This document shows positions 17,948 through 26,614 of a stretch of DNA of 64,000 nt, one piece after another. This stretch comes from Fodinibius salinus. GTDB taxonomy: Bacteria; Bacteroidota; Rhodothermia; Balneolales; Balneolaceae. Below the pieces are notes generated by a model, which worked only from the letters and a program-made list of their open reading frames with translations, was not told where the DNA came from and did no database searches. The translations under genes were made by a program, and so were the position numbers. The stretch spans positions 62,001 through 126,000 of the forward strand of contig NZ_VNHY01000001.1 of the NCBI RefSeq assembly GCF_008124865.1, given 5' to 3'. The stretch's first letter is position 1, and each line of letters opens with the position of its first letter.

Positions 17948-18535
17948 ATGATTAAAACTGTAAAAAGTAGATTGTTAACCAACTGGCATTTAACGCGATG
18001 GATTGCCCTTGCAGTTGGTTCGTTTTTTATCATACAGGCACTTCAATATCAAGATATGATATTGGGACTAGTGGGCGGGTTTTTCCTGTTCCAGGCCGTA
18101 ACCAATACCGGTTGCCTTTGTGGAAGCTGTGCCGTCACCTCGTCGCCTTCTGCAGAACCGAACGACAGTAATATCAAACAAGTAGAATTTACACAAATCA
18201 ACGGAATTGATATGCCTAGGACCAAACAAACGGAGACTTTTAACGATATTATTAACGCTGATAAACCAGTGCTGGTAGACTTTTACGCTGACTGGTGCGG
18301 TCCATGTAAGATGATGGGCCCCATCCTGAAAAAGCTCAAAAAGAAAATGGGCGATCAGATCAATATCATTAAAATAGATGCCGAAAAAAATGTTGATGCA
18401 GCTATTAAATATAATATAAGTGGTGTACCTACGCTTATATTATTTAAGGATGGAGAGATACTTTGGCAGAAGTCAGGTGTTATGCAAGCTCATCAGCTAG
18501 AATCAACCATCAATCAAAATCTTGGGATTTCATGA
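17948..18535 (+). CDS. Membrane-anchored thioredoxin with N-terminal DUF2892-like domain
   Basis: The 195-residue protein combines two transmembrane helices (about 18-52) and a Cys cluster (C56, C58, C61 in GCLCGSC) with a complete thioredoxin domain (about 85-195; active site WCGPC at C117/C120, cis-proline in SGVPTL). DUF2892 is usually a separate protein or linked to rhodanese, so the fusion suggests a sulfur or redox relay at the inner membrane (inference). Its stop overlaps the OsmC gene start (ATGA). Confidence 0.85.
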   Translation: MIKTVKSRLLTNWHLTRWIALAVGSFFIIQALQYQDMILGLVGGFFLFQAVTNTGCLCGSCAVTSSPSAEPNDSNIKQVEFTQINGIDMPRTKQTETFNDIINADKPVLVDFYADWCGPCKMMGPILKKLKKKMGDQINIIKIDAEKNVDAAIKYNISGVPTLILFKDGEILWQKSGVMQAHQLESTINQNLGIS

Positions 18536-18969
18536 GCGAAGAACATACATATAATGTAAATTTATCCTGGAAAGAGAAACGAATAGGAACGATAGGTTCG
18601 CCAGAATTAAATGAAGAAATTGAAGTAGCTACACCGCCTGATTTTGATGGTGGCGAGGAGGATATTTGGTCGCCGGAACACCTATTTGTTTCTTCGGTAA
18701 GTAGTTGTTTTATGACCACTTTTATAGCTATAGCTGAGTATTCTAAGCTTGTTTTTGAAAATTTAGAGATAAATGCTACAGCCAAACTGGGAAAGGTAGA
18801 TGGAAAATTTGAAGTGGCAGAAATTACACTAAAGCCTGAGTTGGTGATCAGCGAAAAGAAATTTACTGACAAAGCCCGTCGGATTATGGAAAAAGCCGAG
18901 CAGGCCTGTTTAATTACCCGGTCTATTAAGACAGAAATTATTTTTGAACCTAGAGTTTCTATTAATTAA
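18532..18969 (+). CDS. OsmC family protein
   Basis: The 145-residue protein from the ATG at 18532 is chosen because this overlaps the preceding stop as ATGA; a longer in-frame start would sit inside the thioredoxin gene. The block WSPEHLFVSSVSSCFMTTF and the second cysteine in ACLITRSI are the OsmC/YhfA peroxidatic and resolving pair. OsmC proteins reduce organic hydroperoxides with thiols, consistent with the adjacent thioredoxin and Dps genes. Confidence 0.85.
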   Translation: MSEEHTYNVNLSWKEKRIGTIGSPELNEEIEVATPPDFDGGEEDIWSPEHLFVSSVSSCFMTTFIAIAEYSKLVFENLEINATAKLGKVDGKFEVAEITLKPELVISEKKFTDKARRIMEKAEQACLITRSIKTEIIFEPRVSIN

Positions 18970-19015
18970 TGTTCTGCATTAGAATTTAACAAATCAAAAT
19001 AAGAGGAATATCATT

Positions 19016-19495
19016 ATGGATAACTTAAACGATATAGGCTTAGACAAAGCCAAATCAAAAGAGCTCGAAGAAAAGCTGAGCGAACTGCTGGCGAATTATT
19101 CTGTATTTTACCAGAATACGCGCGGCTATCACTGGAATATCAAAGGGGATGATTTTTTTGAACTGCATGTGAAGTTCGAAGAATTATATAACGATTTGCA
19201 GGTGAAGATCGATGAGGTGGCAGAGCGAATTCTCACTTTGGGATATACGCCCAGCCATCGTTATTCCAACTATATTGAAAAATCAGAAATTGCTGAAAGT
19301 AAGCAAATATCAGATGGGAAAGCAGCAGTTCGTGAAATTTTAGAAGCATTTAAAACTACCCTTCGGCTGCAGCGCGAAATTCTTGAACTTTCGGATGAAG
19401 CAGGAGACGAGGGGACTAATGCGCTGATGAGTGATTATATCCGCGAGCAGGAAAAAGATGTATGGATGTATTCCTCATATGTCGATACGAAGTAA
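19016..19495 (+). CDS. dps: Dps family DNA-binding ferritin
   Basis: The 159-residue protein has the four Dps ferroxidase residues in the exact canonical spacing: H39 (YHWNIKG), H51, D66 and E70 (KIDEVAERI). The lysine-poor N-terminus makes strong DNA binding uncertain. Dps stores iron and removes H2O2, which limits Fenton damage. A clear purine-rich ribosome-binding site (AAGAGGAAT) precedes the ATG. It sits in a redox-stress run after OsmC. Confidence 0.92.
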   Translation: MDNLNDIGLDKAKSKELEEKLSELLANYSVFYQNTRGYHWNIKGDDFFELHVKFEELYNDLQVKIDEVAERILTLGYTPSHRYSNYIEKSEIAESKQISDGKAAVREILEAFKTTLRLQREILELSDEAGDEGTNALMSDYIREQEKDVWMYSSYVDTK

Positions 19496-19531
19496 TACTT
19501 GTAACGGACAATCAACAAAATCGAACAGATT

Positions 19532-19918
19532 ATGTCTTATCATTTTAGCAAAACATTGGATACTTCTTTTGAAGAAGCTATTGAGAAAACAACTGAAGCA
19601 CTAAAAGAAGAAGGTTTTGGAGTGCTTACCGAAATTGACATCAAAGCAACGCTCAAGAAAAAGCTGGATGTGGATTTTAAGAAATACCAGATTCTTGGAG
19701 CATGTAATCCGCCGCTGGCGCACCAAGCACTAACGGCAGAGGACCACATCGGACTGATGCTGCCTTGCAACGTAATTGTACAGGAGCATGACGATGGTAA
19801 TGTTGAAGTTTCGGCTGTGGATCCGGTTGCTTCTATGCAATCCGTCGAAAATGATGAGCTGGGCGGTGTGGCACAGGAAGTTCGAGGTCTGCTAAAAAAA
19901 GTAATCGAGTCGTTATAA
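19532..19918 (+). CDS. DUF302 domain protein
   Basis: The 128-residue protein is one DUF302 domain, recognisable from EEAIEKTTEALKEEGFGVLTEIDIKATLKKKL and the strand ILGACNPPLAHQAL. The cysteine in GACNPP and the one in LPCNVIV are typical. The family is small, cytoplasmic and of unknown function, often near redox and sulfur genes. It ends 15 bp from the convergent KAS III-like gene. Confidence 0.8.
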   Translation: MSYHFSKTLDTSFEEAIEKTTEALKEEGFGVLTEIDIKATLKKKLDVDFKKYQILGACNPPLAHQALTAEDHIGLMLPCNVIVQEHDDGNVEVSAVDPVASMQSVENDELGGVAQEVRGLLKKVIESL

Positions 19919-19933
19919 CAAATTAGCCGGTGG

Positions 19934-21010
19934 TCAGGCCATTTTGTAGACTACGGAGTTGATATTCATTCCGGCTCCCACGGAAGAAAGTACGATAATG
20001 TCATCTTTCTTAATTTGATGGTCTTCCATCTTATCTCTTAAGATAAGATCCAGCATCGTAGGTACTGTAGCTACAGAAGTATTGCCCAGCCATGAAATTG
20101 TCATGGGCATAATATTATCAGGGACTTTTTGGTCGTATAACTTGGCCAGTCGATCCAATATAGCTTGATCCATCTTAGCATTGGCTTGATGGATTAACAC
20201 TTTATGGACATCCTCGAAAGGGATATCGGCCTTTTCCAAGCTGGTTTTAACAACTCCCGGGACCTTACTTAGGGCATATTGGTAAAGCTTGCGTCCATCC
20301 ATCTTCATGTAAAGTGTATCGTCACGCTTGTCATTAAAAGAGGGTTCCATCTGCAGAAAAAAAGCCTCTTTTTCGGCATCGGTACGAGCGTCGTGGCTAA
20401 GAATGCCTACCGGCATATTATTTTGCTTAGCTTCTAATACAGTAGCTCCAGCGCCATCGGCGTAAATCATGCTATCGCGGTCATGGGGATCACAGATTCG
20501 AGATAGTGTTTCTGTTCCAATTACCAGACATTTGTTGGCATCGCCGCTGCGCAGGTAATAGTGGCTCTGGATGACGCCCTGCAGCCAGCCCGGACATCCG
20601 AATGGAAGATCATAGGCAATACAGCTGGGATTGGTAATACTAAGTTTTTGCTTGACTCTAGATGCCAGGCTGGGGACCATATCTACACTGGGATTGTCGG
20701 CGCGTAAGTCCCCAAAGTTATGAGCTACGATCAGATAATCTAACTCATTGGGATCGGTTCCAGCTGCTTCCAATGCCTTTTGGCCGGCTTTTGCTCCCAT
20801 ATCCGAAGCCATAACGTCGTCGGCTGCATATCGTCGCGATTTTATGCCGGTGATTTCAGCAAATTTTTCAATGATTTCTTCATTGCTTTTCTTATAAGAT
20901 TCCCCATCAGGCTTTAGAAAACTCCGGTCTAAAAAATCAGAATTTGGCACATTATTGGGTGGGATATATGAACCAGTGCCGGTAATAACTGATTGAATGG
21001 ATGTAGTCAT
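19934..21010 (-). CDS. 3-oxoacyl-ACP synthase III-like protein
   Basis: The 358-residue protein has the KAS III triad: C139 in FGCPGW, H274 in IHQANAKMD and N310 in WLGNTSVAT. It is longer than housekeeping FabH (about 320) because of an insertion around residues 30-50, and resembles the divergent FabH-like condensing enzymes of Bacteroidota. The product is not predictable. A putative Rrf2 operator lies about 155 bp upstream of its start. Confidence 0.85.
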   Translation of the reverse strand: MTTSIQSVITGTGSYIPPNNVPNSDFLDRSFLKPDGESYKKSNEEIIEKFAEITGIKSRRYAADDVMASDMGAKAGQKALEAAGTDPNELDYLIVAHNFGDLRADNPSVDMVPSLASRVKQKLSITNPSCIAYDLPFGCPGWLQGVIQSHYYLRSGDANKCLVIGTETLSRICDPHDRDSMIYADGAGATVLEAKQNNMPVGILSHDARTDAEKEAFFLQMEPSFNDKRDDTLYMKMDGRKLYQYALSKVPGVVKTSLEKADIPFEDVHKVLIHQANAKMDQAILDRLAKLYDQKVPDNIMPMTISWLGNTSVATVPTMLDLILRDKMEDHQIKKDDIIVLSSVGAGMNINSVVYKMA

Positions 21011-21164
21011 ATTATAATTTTTTTGGGAAAAAGATCATCAAAAAATCTATAGTAGTGTAAGTTGGTAACGCTATCACTATTTGCCGATAGTTATTGTGAG
21101 TAAGAATAACCTGATTAAAGGAACTTTATTTTAAATGTACAGTATAAAATAAGAATTTAAAATT

Positions 21165-21186
21165 ATTAAGAGTATTTTGTCTCATA
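21165..21186 (-). promoter_or_regulatory. Putative Rrf2 operator, site 2 (upstream of KAS III-like gene)
   Basis: Read on the minus strand it is TATGAGA-N8-TCTTAAT with core CAAAATAC, close to the site at 39824. It lies about 155 bp from the minus-strand start codon, farther than the other sites. Confidence 0.4.
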
Positions 21187-21288
21187 ATAGATATGGTGCT
21201 AAACTTCTGCAGGGCAGGGGGCTATTTTATGATGCAGGATAAATAATAATGTCAGAAATTTATGTTTGAACTATTGGTTTTATGCTAA

Positions 21289-21717
21289 TTAAGGCCATAC
21301 AGACCAAGGGATACGAAGCAACATCAGGAAAATTCCCAGCCCGTAGAAAATAAGGATGCTTTTGTATCGGCTGATATCATTGGTTCCGTTCTTGGCTTTA
21401 GAGTAGCCAACGGTAATCAAAATGATGGCAATAATCATGGTGAGAGGGTGCTCCAACATATATAGGCGCGACATAGCATCGCCCATGGCTTCACCGGAGA
21501 AATTAGATATTCCTTTTGGTGAAATTATATAAAGTACAAGTCCAACAAGAAGCTGTAGATGGGTAATAATTAGTCCCACAAGTGAAACTTTGCGTACCCT
21601 TTCTGTGAAGGCCTTATCGTTAAAGTACTTAAATAGCACGTATCCAAAGATAATTGCTAGTGCGGCAAGTACCAGATAAGCCAGTCCTGAATGTAGGTGT
21701 TGTAGTCCTGTGTACAT
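21289..21717 (-). CDS. Four-helix membrane protein, cytochrome b-like
   Basis: This 142-residue protein starts MYTGLQHLHSGLAYL and has four predicted transmembrane segments. Histidines H7, H9, H53 and H89 lie at or near helix ends, an arrangement that could coordinate heme. Similar small proteins are common in Bacteroidota with no experimental function I can name. It is a single-gene minus-strand unit. Confidence 0.65.
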   Translation of the reverse strand: MYTGLQHLHSGLAYLVLAALAIIFGYVLFKYFNDKAFTERVRKVSLVGLIITHLQLLVGLVLYIISPKGISNFSGEAMGDAMSRLYMLEHPLTMIIAIILITVGYSKAKNGTNDISRYKSILIFYGLGIFLMLLRIPWSVWP

Positions 21718-22287
21718 AAATAGTTGTTTTAGGATCTTTTTATTTAGAGATCACAGTATAAAAAACTCCGCCTGTAACGGAAACTTAAAACGGATTTTAT
21801 TTTCCATTGAGCTCTTGCCTAGTAGGGTGATCTAGATATCCAGTCCACAACCCACATAATTTTTGCGCGTCTCTTGGAAAGCGGGTTAGTAGGAGCAATG
21901 TTTGGTATATATTCACTAAATTTTCAAATCCCAGAATTGTATCGGTGCTGTTTAATTTATTTTTCCGAACTTTGGCGACTAATAGTATTGTGGAAGGGGA
22001 GGGGACGGGTATTCTCTGTTATAATTGCAAAGAGTTCAAGTTCGGCTCATCGACTAGCTCTATTATCTCAAGAGCATCAGATAAATTGTTTTCTTTTTGT
22101 GGATGAATCGTATATTCCCGAAGGCATAGATTTATGCATTTCTTATTTTAACAAATCGGCTATAGCCCCAAGCAAAATTGACCCATTTCCTTTCTTACAG
22201 GAGAGAGAAAAAAGTGCAAAAAAATATTTGTATTAGACGTAGGATAGTCATAGTTTAAGATAAAATTGTCTTAAAACTTAAATTATA
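21718..22287. other. Gene-poor gap upstream of Rrf2 gene B
   Basis: This 570-bp stretch has no gene I can support. A plus-strand frame at 21874-22236 encodes 120 residues (ending EKSAKKYLY), but its first half is Cys/Trp-rich and lacks a domain, and no ribosome-binding site is evident. It may be a decayed gene. The operator for Rrf2 gene B is at the right end. Confidence 0.5.
22254..22275 (+). promoter_or_regulatory. Putative Rrf2 operator, site 3 (upstream of Rrf2 gene B)
   Basis: TTTAAGA-N8-TCTTAAA is a perfect 7-bp inverted repeat around an 8-bp core (TAAAATTG). It ends 12 bp before the regulator's ATG, a position suited to autorepression. It is the most symmetric member of the set. Confidence 0.65.
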
Positions 22288-22740
22288 ATGATCTTCTCCA
22301 AATCATGTGTGTATGGCCTACGGGCGATGATCTATCTCGCGTCGATATCGAGAGAAGATTATGTATCGATCAAAGGATTGAGTGAAAAGCTTGATATCTC
22401 ATTCCATTTTTTAACGAAGATATTGCAGCAATTAACGGCGGCGGATCTCTTGGAGTCGATGAAAGGCCCCAAAGGCGGGGTGAGGCTGTCAAAGCCCGGT
22501 AGTGAAATTACGTTGAAAGAGGTTGTTGAAGCTATTGACGGCCCGGCAATTTTTACCGAGTGTGTCCTGGGGTTACCTGGTTGTGGTAGTGAAAAACCGT
22601 GTCCAATGCACGACATGTGGCAAAATACACGGGATGGAATTAATGAAGTATTTATGAGTACCAGTTTGAAGGATATGTCAAAGGAAGGGAAAAAGAAGGA
22701 TTTACGAATTACACCTGACGGAAAATTTATTTGGGGTTGA
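22288..22740 (+). CDS. Rrf2 family transcriptional regulator, NsrR/IscR-like (paralog B)
   Basis: The 150-residue protein aligns without gaps to the one at 15411, including the recognition helix ISFHFLTKILQQLT, wing GPKGGVRL and cluster cysteines C92, C99 and C105. It stands directly upstream of the nos operon and has the best palindromic operator in its promoter. I infer an NO-sensing repressor like NsrR. With the recognition helices the same, both paralogs should bind the same sites. Confidence 0.87.
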   Translation: MIFSKSCVYGLRAMIYLASISREDYVSIKGLSEKLDISFHFLTKILQQLTAADLLESMKGPKGGVRLSKPGSEITLKEVVEAIDGPAIFTECVLGLPGCGSEKPCPMHDMWQNTRDGINEVFMSTSLKDMSKEGKKKDLRITPDGKFIWG

Positions 22741-22900
22741 TGCTTATGTATTGCAGTGCTGCAAATTGTTACGAGAAATGCTTTGCAGCCATGCAATGGT
22801 AAAAAGAGACGCCCTTTGGTTACTTTTATCGCTGATATTGAAAACGCCGTCAAGACCTTTAAAATAAGTTTTTGATTGAAATAGACAACGAAGTGTAATT

Positions 22901-22916
22901 TGGCACGATAGTTGCA
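22901..22916 (+). promoter_or_regulatory. Sigma-54 promoter of the nos operon
   Basis: TGGCACG-N4-TTGCA matches the -24/-12 consensus at every defined position. Counting 12 bases from the GC of the -12 element puts the transcription start near 22927, the first base of the Rrf2-type operator. The cytochrome c ATG follows at 22961. Sigma-54 promoters need an enhancer-binding activator such as NorR; none is encoded in the window. Confidence 0.7.
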
Positions 22917-22926
22917 AATTCACTAA

Positions 22927-22948
22927 TAAAAGATAAAATACTCTTAAA
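22927..22948 (+). promoter_or_regulatory. Putative Rrf2 operator, site 4 (nos operon)
   Basis: TAAAAGA-N8-TCTTAAA with core TAAAATAC lies at the predicted start point of the sigma-54 promoter and 12 bp ahead of the first gene. A bound repressor would block initiation. Confidence 0.65.
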
Positions 22949-22960
22949 ACTAAAAGCATA

Positions 22961-23431
22961 ATGAATACTCAAATATCAAAAATTACTGGATTGATAGTAT
23001 TAACAATGGCACTGCTAATAGGCTGTGGCAAGAGTTCGGATAGCGAAAAGGATAGCACGGATTCTGAGGAAGAAAAGCAGGAGCTTACCGATTTTGAAAT
23101 GACAAATGGTATTGGTCCGGTTGACGAAGAAATTACGATTGAGGAAATCGATACCGAACTAGCCAAAGAAGGGATGCGAGTTTTTGATATGAAGTGCGGT
23201 GCTTGTCATAAGTTGGACAAGCGCTATGTAGGGCCTCCATTAGGGGGCGTTATGAATGCACGTACGCCGGCTTATGTCATGAATATGATTCTAAATCCGG
23301 AAGAAATGCTTAAAAAGCATCCTGTCGCTAAATCGGTCGGGTCTGAATACCCCACCCGAATGACGAATCAACAATTGACCAGAGAAAAAGCACGCGCTGT
23401 GGTAGAATATTTGGCACAAGAATCACAATAA
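22961..23431 (+). CDS. Lipoprotein c-type cytochrome of the nos operon
   Basis: The 156-residue protein has a lipobox LLIGC (C22), an acidic linker (about 28-65) and a class I cytochrome c domain with heme motif CGACH (C79, C82, H83) and a likely axial Met at 134 (PTRMT). As first gene of the operon, 39 bp before nosZ, it is probably the electron donor to NosZ on the periplasmic side of the inner membrane. Clade II nos clusters often carry such cytochromes. Confidence 0.88.
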   Translation: MNTQISKITGLIVLTMALLIGCGKSSDSEKDSTDSEEEKQELTDFEMTNGIGPVDEEITIEEIDTELAKEGMRVFDMKCGACHKLDKRYVGPPLGGVMNARTPAYVMNMILNPEEMLKKHPVAKSVGSEYPTRMTNQQLTREKARAVVEYLAQESQ

Positions 23432-23470
23432 ACAATCACTAATACATAACAATCAAAAAAACACAATACT

Positions 23471-25447
23471 ATGAATAAATTATTAAAAAAATCTTTGTTG
23501 TGGCCCCTTGCGGCAGTAGCAGCAATAGGTTTTCTATCTGTGGGTTGTAGCTCGAATGGGGAGTTTGGTTCCTCTTCTGACGCTGCAGAGAAAGTTTACG
23601 TAGCACCGGGAGAGCACGATGAATTTTACGGCTTCTTTTCCGGTGGTTACAATGGACAGCTTGGCGTATATGGATTGCCATCTGGCCGACATATCTACAC
23701 CATTCCGGTCTTTTCACAAACTCCGACAAATGGCTATGGATATTCTGAAGAAACAAAATCCATGTTGCAGACTACCGACGGATTTGTACCGTGGGGCGAT
23801 GCACACCACCCTGAACTTTCTCAAACAGATGGGGAAACGGATGGTCGCTGGGTATTTATGAATGAGAATAATACCCCACGTGTTGCTCGTGTTGGTTTGG
23901 ATGAATTTAAAACACAAGAGATTATCGAGATCCCTAATTCAGCGGGTAATCACGCATCGTCTTTTGTGACTCCCAATACTGAGTACGTATCGGCAGCTAC
24001 ACGTTTTAGTATTCCCATGGACGAGAAAAATATGGAGAATATGGATGTGAGCATCGACAGCTATAAAGAGAATTTTAAAGGGACTATCTCTTTTATCAAG
24101 GTATCTGACAAAGGAAAGATGAATATTGATTTCCAAATTATGATGCCGGGCTTCAACTATGATCTTTCCCACGCAGGAAAAGGCCCTTCTCATGGCTGGT
24201 CGTTCTTTACTTCATATAACAGTGAAGAAGCAAATACGATGCTTGAGATCAACGCTTCAAGAAACGACAAGGATTATATTGCAGCTATTAACTGGGAGAA
24301 AGCAGCTGAGTATGCTAAGCAGGGTAAAGGTAAAATGATGCCCGGAAAGCACTATCGCAACTATATTGACCATGAAGAAGGCGGTGTTGCTAAAAGTGAA
24401 GTTATTGAAAAAGTGCGCGTACTTGATCCGCGGAAGCTGGAAGGTATCGTTTACTTTCTGCCTACGCCTAAATCCCCCCACGGTGTTGATGTAGATCCTA
24501 CGGGACAATACATCGCAGCGGGTGGTAAACTTTCTACAGTTATACCGGTACACTCATTTGCCAAGATGGAAGAAGCTATCGAGAATAAAGATTTTGAAGG
24601 CAAAGAGCAGGGTATTCCGGTATTGAATTACGATTCCATTCTGCATGGTGAGGTCGAAAACCCAGGATTGGGACCACTCCACACCGAGTTCGACGGCAAG
24701 GGGTATGCTTATACAACGGCCTTTATCTCATCAGAAATAGTAAAATGGGATATAGAAACAGCCGAAGTTGTTGACCGTATCGACGTGTATTATTCTCCCG
24801 GCCACTTGATGATACCGGGCGGTGACAGTCAGAATCCCGACGGTAAATACTTGGTAGCACTAAACAAAATTACTAAGGATCGTTATCTGCCAACAGGACC
24901 AGAAATGTTCCACTCGGCACAACTGATTGATATCTCAGGCGATAAGATGAAGTTATTGCTGGACTTCCCTACAGAAGGTGAGCCACACTACGCACAGGCT
25001 ATTACGGCTGATAAGGTGAAGGAGCGTCAGAAACGATTCTACGAAATCGATGACAATAACCATCCCCGAGCAACAAAAAGTGAGAAAGAAGCACGGGTAG
25101 AGCGTGATGGCAACGAGGTGCATGTATATATGACGACTATCCGAAGTCACTTTGCACCCGATAATATTGAAGGTATCAAAGTTGGTGACGAGGTGTATTT
25201 CCACGTCACAAATCTCGAGCAGGACTGGGATGTACCTCACGGTTTTGCTGTAAAAGGTGCAAATACCTCCGAGCTGCTCATTATGCCGGGCGAAACGTTG
25301 ACATTGAAATGGGAGCCCAAAAAGCCAGGTGTTGTTCCGTTCTACTGCACCGACTTTTGTTCAGCTCTGCACCAAGAGATGCAGGGTTATGTACGGGTAT
25401 CTCCAGAAAATTCAGATACACCAATCTCTTATGGCACAGGTGAATAA
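23471..25447 (+). CDS. nosZ: Nitrous oxide reductase, clade II (Sec-dependent, lipoprotein type)
   Basis: The 658-residue protein reduces N2O to N2. The CuA site is complete at the C-terminus: H590 (VPHGF), C626, C630, H634 and M637 (CTDFCSALHQEM). CuZ histidines include H112 and H113 (GDAHHPE) and H161. The signal peptide has no twin arginine; it ends in LSVGC (C26), so export is Sec-dependent with probable lipidation. These are marks of the clade II (atypical) enzyme. Length is normal for the clade. It is the second gene of the operon and is followed by a strong hairpin. Confidence 0.97.
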   Translation: MNKLLKKSLLWPLAAVAAIGFLSVGCSSNGEFGSSSDAAEKVYVAPGEHDEFYGFFSGGYNGQLGVYGLPSGRHIYTIPVFSQTPTNGYGYSEETKSMLQTTDGFVPWGDAHHPELSQTDGETDGRWVFMNENNTPRVARVGLDEFKTQEIIEIPNSAGNHASSFVTPNTEYVSAATRFSIPMDEKNMENMDVSIDSYKENFKGTISFIKVSDKGKMNIDFQIMMPGFNYDLSHAGKGPSHGWSFFTSYNSEEANTMLEINASRNDKDYIAAINWEKAAEYAKQGKGKMMPGKHYRNYIDHEEGGVAKSEVIEKVRVLDPRKLEGIVYFLPTPKSPHGVDVDPTGQYIAAGGKLSTVIPVHSFAKMEEAIENKDFEGKEQGIPVLNYDSILHGEVENPGLGPLHTEFDGKGYAYTTAFISSEIVKWDIETAEVVDRIDVYYSPGHLMIPGGDSQNPDGKYLVALNKITKDRYLPTGPEMFHSAQLIDISGDKMKLLLDFPTEGEPHYAQAITADKVKERQKRFYEIDDNNHPRATKSEKEARVERDGNEVHVYMTTIRSHFAPDNIEGIKVGDEVYFHVTNLEQDWDVPHGFAVKGANTSELLIMPGETLTLKWEPKKPGVVPFYCTDFCSALHQEMQGYVRVSPENSDTPISYGTGE

Positions 25448-25464
25448 ATGACCTCAATCCTTGG

Positions 25465-25488
25465 GGAGAGGAGGGTGAAGCCTCCTCT
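25465..25488 (+). terminator. Hairpin between nosZ and the downstream operon genes
   Basis: GAGAGGAGG / CCTCCTCTC is a perfect 9-bp stem with a 6-base loop, 18 bp after the nosZ stop. Only a weak T-rich stretch follows, so it is more likely a partial terminator or a 3' mRNA stabiliser that raises nosZ over the assembly genes. Confidence 0.6.
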
Positions 25489-25528
25489 CTTCTTACCTTA
25501 ATAGAACTTAAAAAGAAATACCAATATT

Positions 25529-26098
25529 ATGGATACTAAAGAAAAAATTTGGATGGCCATTGCAGCACTAATGCTTATAGGAGTTTATTTTGTTCCCATT
25601 TGGAGTATCAGCATGGATGCGCCCCAATACCCAGAGGGAATTGGAATGAATATTACGGTAGATAATATCCAGGGCAAACAGAAAAACGATTTAAAAAATA
25701 TTAATGGATTGAACCACTATATCGGGATGAAAGAAATTAATCCCAATTCAATACCCGAGCTCAAGGTTATGCCCTATATCTTTGGTTTCTTGATTATCAG
25801 TGGATTAGTTATTGCTGGAGTTGGTAATGAAAAATGGATTTTATTTTGGCTCGGAATATTTGTTTTGCTGGCTATTGCCGGTCTAGTAGACTTTTACATT
25901 TGGGGATACGATTATGGACATAATTTAGATTCCTCCGCCCCAATTGTAGTGCCAGGTATGACGTATCAGCCACCACTTATCGGTAGTAAGCAATTGCTAA
26001 ATATTAATGCCACCTCACTGCCGCATATCGGATTTTATATTTCATTACTTTCAATGGGAATAGCCAGTACAGTATGGTGGAAGAGCAAAAAGGATTGA
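25529..26098 (+). CDS. Nos-cluster integral membrane protein
   Basis: The 189-residue protein has a transmembrane helix at 8-27, then a soluble segment holding NHYIGM (about 62-67), then helices near 84-103, 104-126 and 164-183. Proteins of this kind follow nosZ in clade II clusters (sometimes called nosB), with no assigned biochemical role. Position suggests a part in electron transfer or NosZ maturation. Its 3' end approaches the nosL start at 26119. Confidence 0.7.
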   Translation: MDTKEKIWMAIAALMLIGVYFVPIWSISMDAPQYPEGIGMNITVDNIQGKQKNDLKNINGLNHYIGMKEINPNSIPELKVMPYIFGFLIISGLVIAGVGNEKWILFWLGIFVLLAIAGLVDFYIWGYDYGHNLDSSAPIVVPGMTYQPPLIGSKQLLNINATSLPHIGFYISLLSMGIASTVWWKSKKD

Positions 26099-26118
26099 CA
26101 AACAAAAAGGATACAACA

Positions 26119-26565
26119 ATGTATTTATACAAATTATTAAAGATTATTGCTGTTATAGGACTGTTGCTGTTGGTTACGGCTTGCAGCCAAGAACCAGCAG
26201 AAATTCACTACGGTAATGATGAGTGTGCGCATTGTAAGATGATGATTACAGATGCTCAATTTGCATCACAGATTGTTACCGATAAGGGTAAGGTCCATAA
26301 GTTTGATGCCATAGAGTGTATGGCCATTTATTATCAAATGAATCAAGATGAGTTGGACGGCGCAAAGCTTTATGTGAGTAATTATGCTAAACCCGGAAAC
26401 TGGTTAAACGCGAAGAAGACCCAATTTGTAAAAAGTGAAGTGGTCAACAGTCCTATGGGTGAATCCCTGATTGCTTTTCCCTCCCGAAAAGAAGCAGAGA
26501 AGCACATTAGTGATCGACCAGGAAAATTATTGAAGTGGGCAGAGGTGTCCCAAATTGAAATGTAG
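26119..26565 (+). CDS. nosL: NosL copper chaperone lipoprotein
   Basis: The 148-residue protein starts at ATG 26119 because a signal peptide and lipobox (LVTAC, C22) follow directly; an earlier in-frame start at 26074 would put 15 polar residues before the signal and overlap the upstream gene. The NosL motif CAHCKMM (C36, C39) is present. NosL delivers Cu(I) to apo-NosZ in the periplasm with the NosDFY complex. Confidence 0.92.
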   Translation: MYLYKLLKIIAVIGLLLLVTACSQEPAEIHYGNDECAHCKMMITDAQFASQIVTDKGKVHKFDAIECMAIYYQMNQDELDGAKLYVSNYAKPGNWLNAKKTQFVKSEVVNSPMGESLIAFPSRKEAEKHISDRPGKLLKWAEVSQIEM

Positions 26566-26614
26566 CAGTAAGGCTACAGATTGGTACTGAAAATTTAGAA
26601 TAAGGATTGAGGCT

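Noticed and set aside
21874-22236. 120-aa plus-strand frame upstream of Rrf2 gene B
   Set aside because: No ribosome-binding site, unusual amino-acid composition in the first half, no domain. Reported only as a possible decayed gene.
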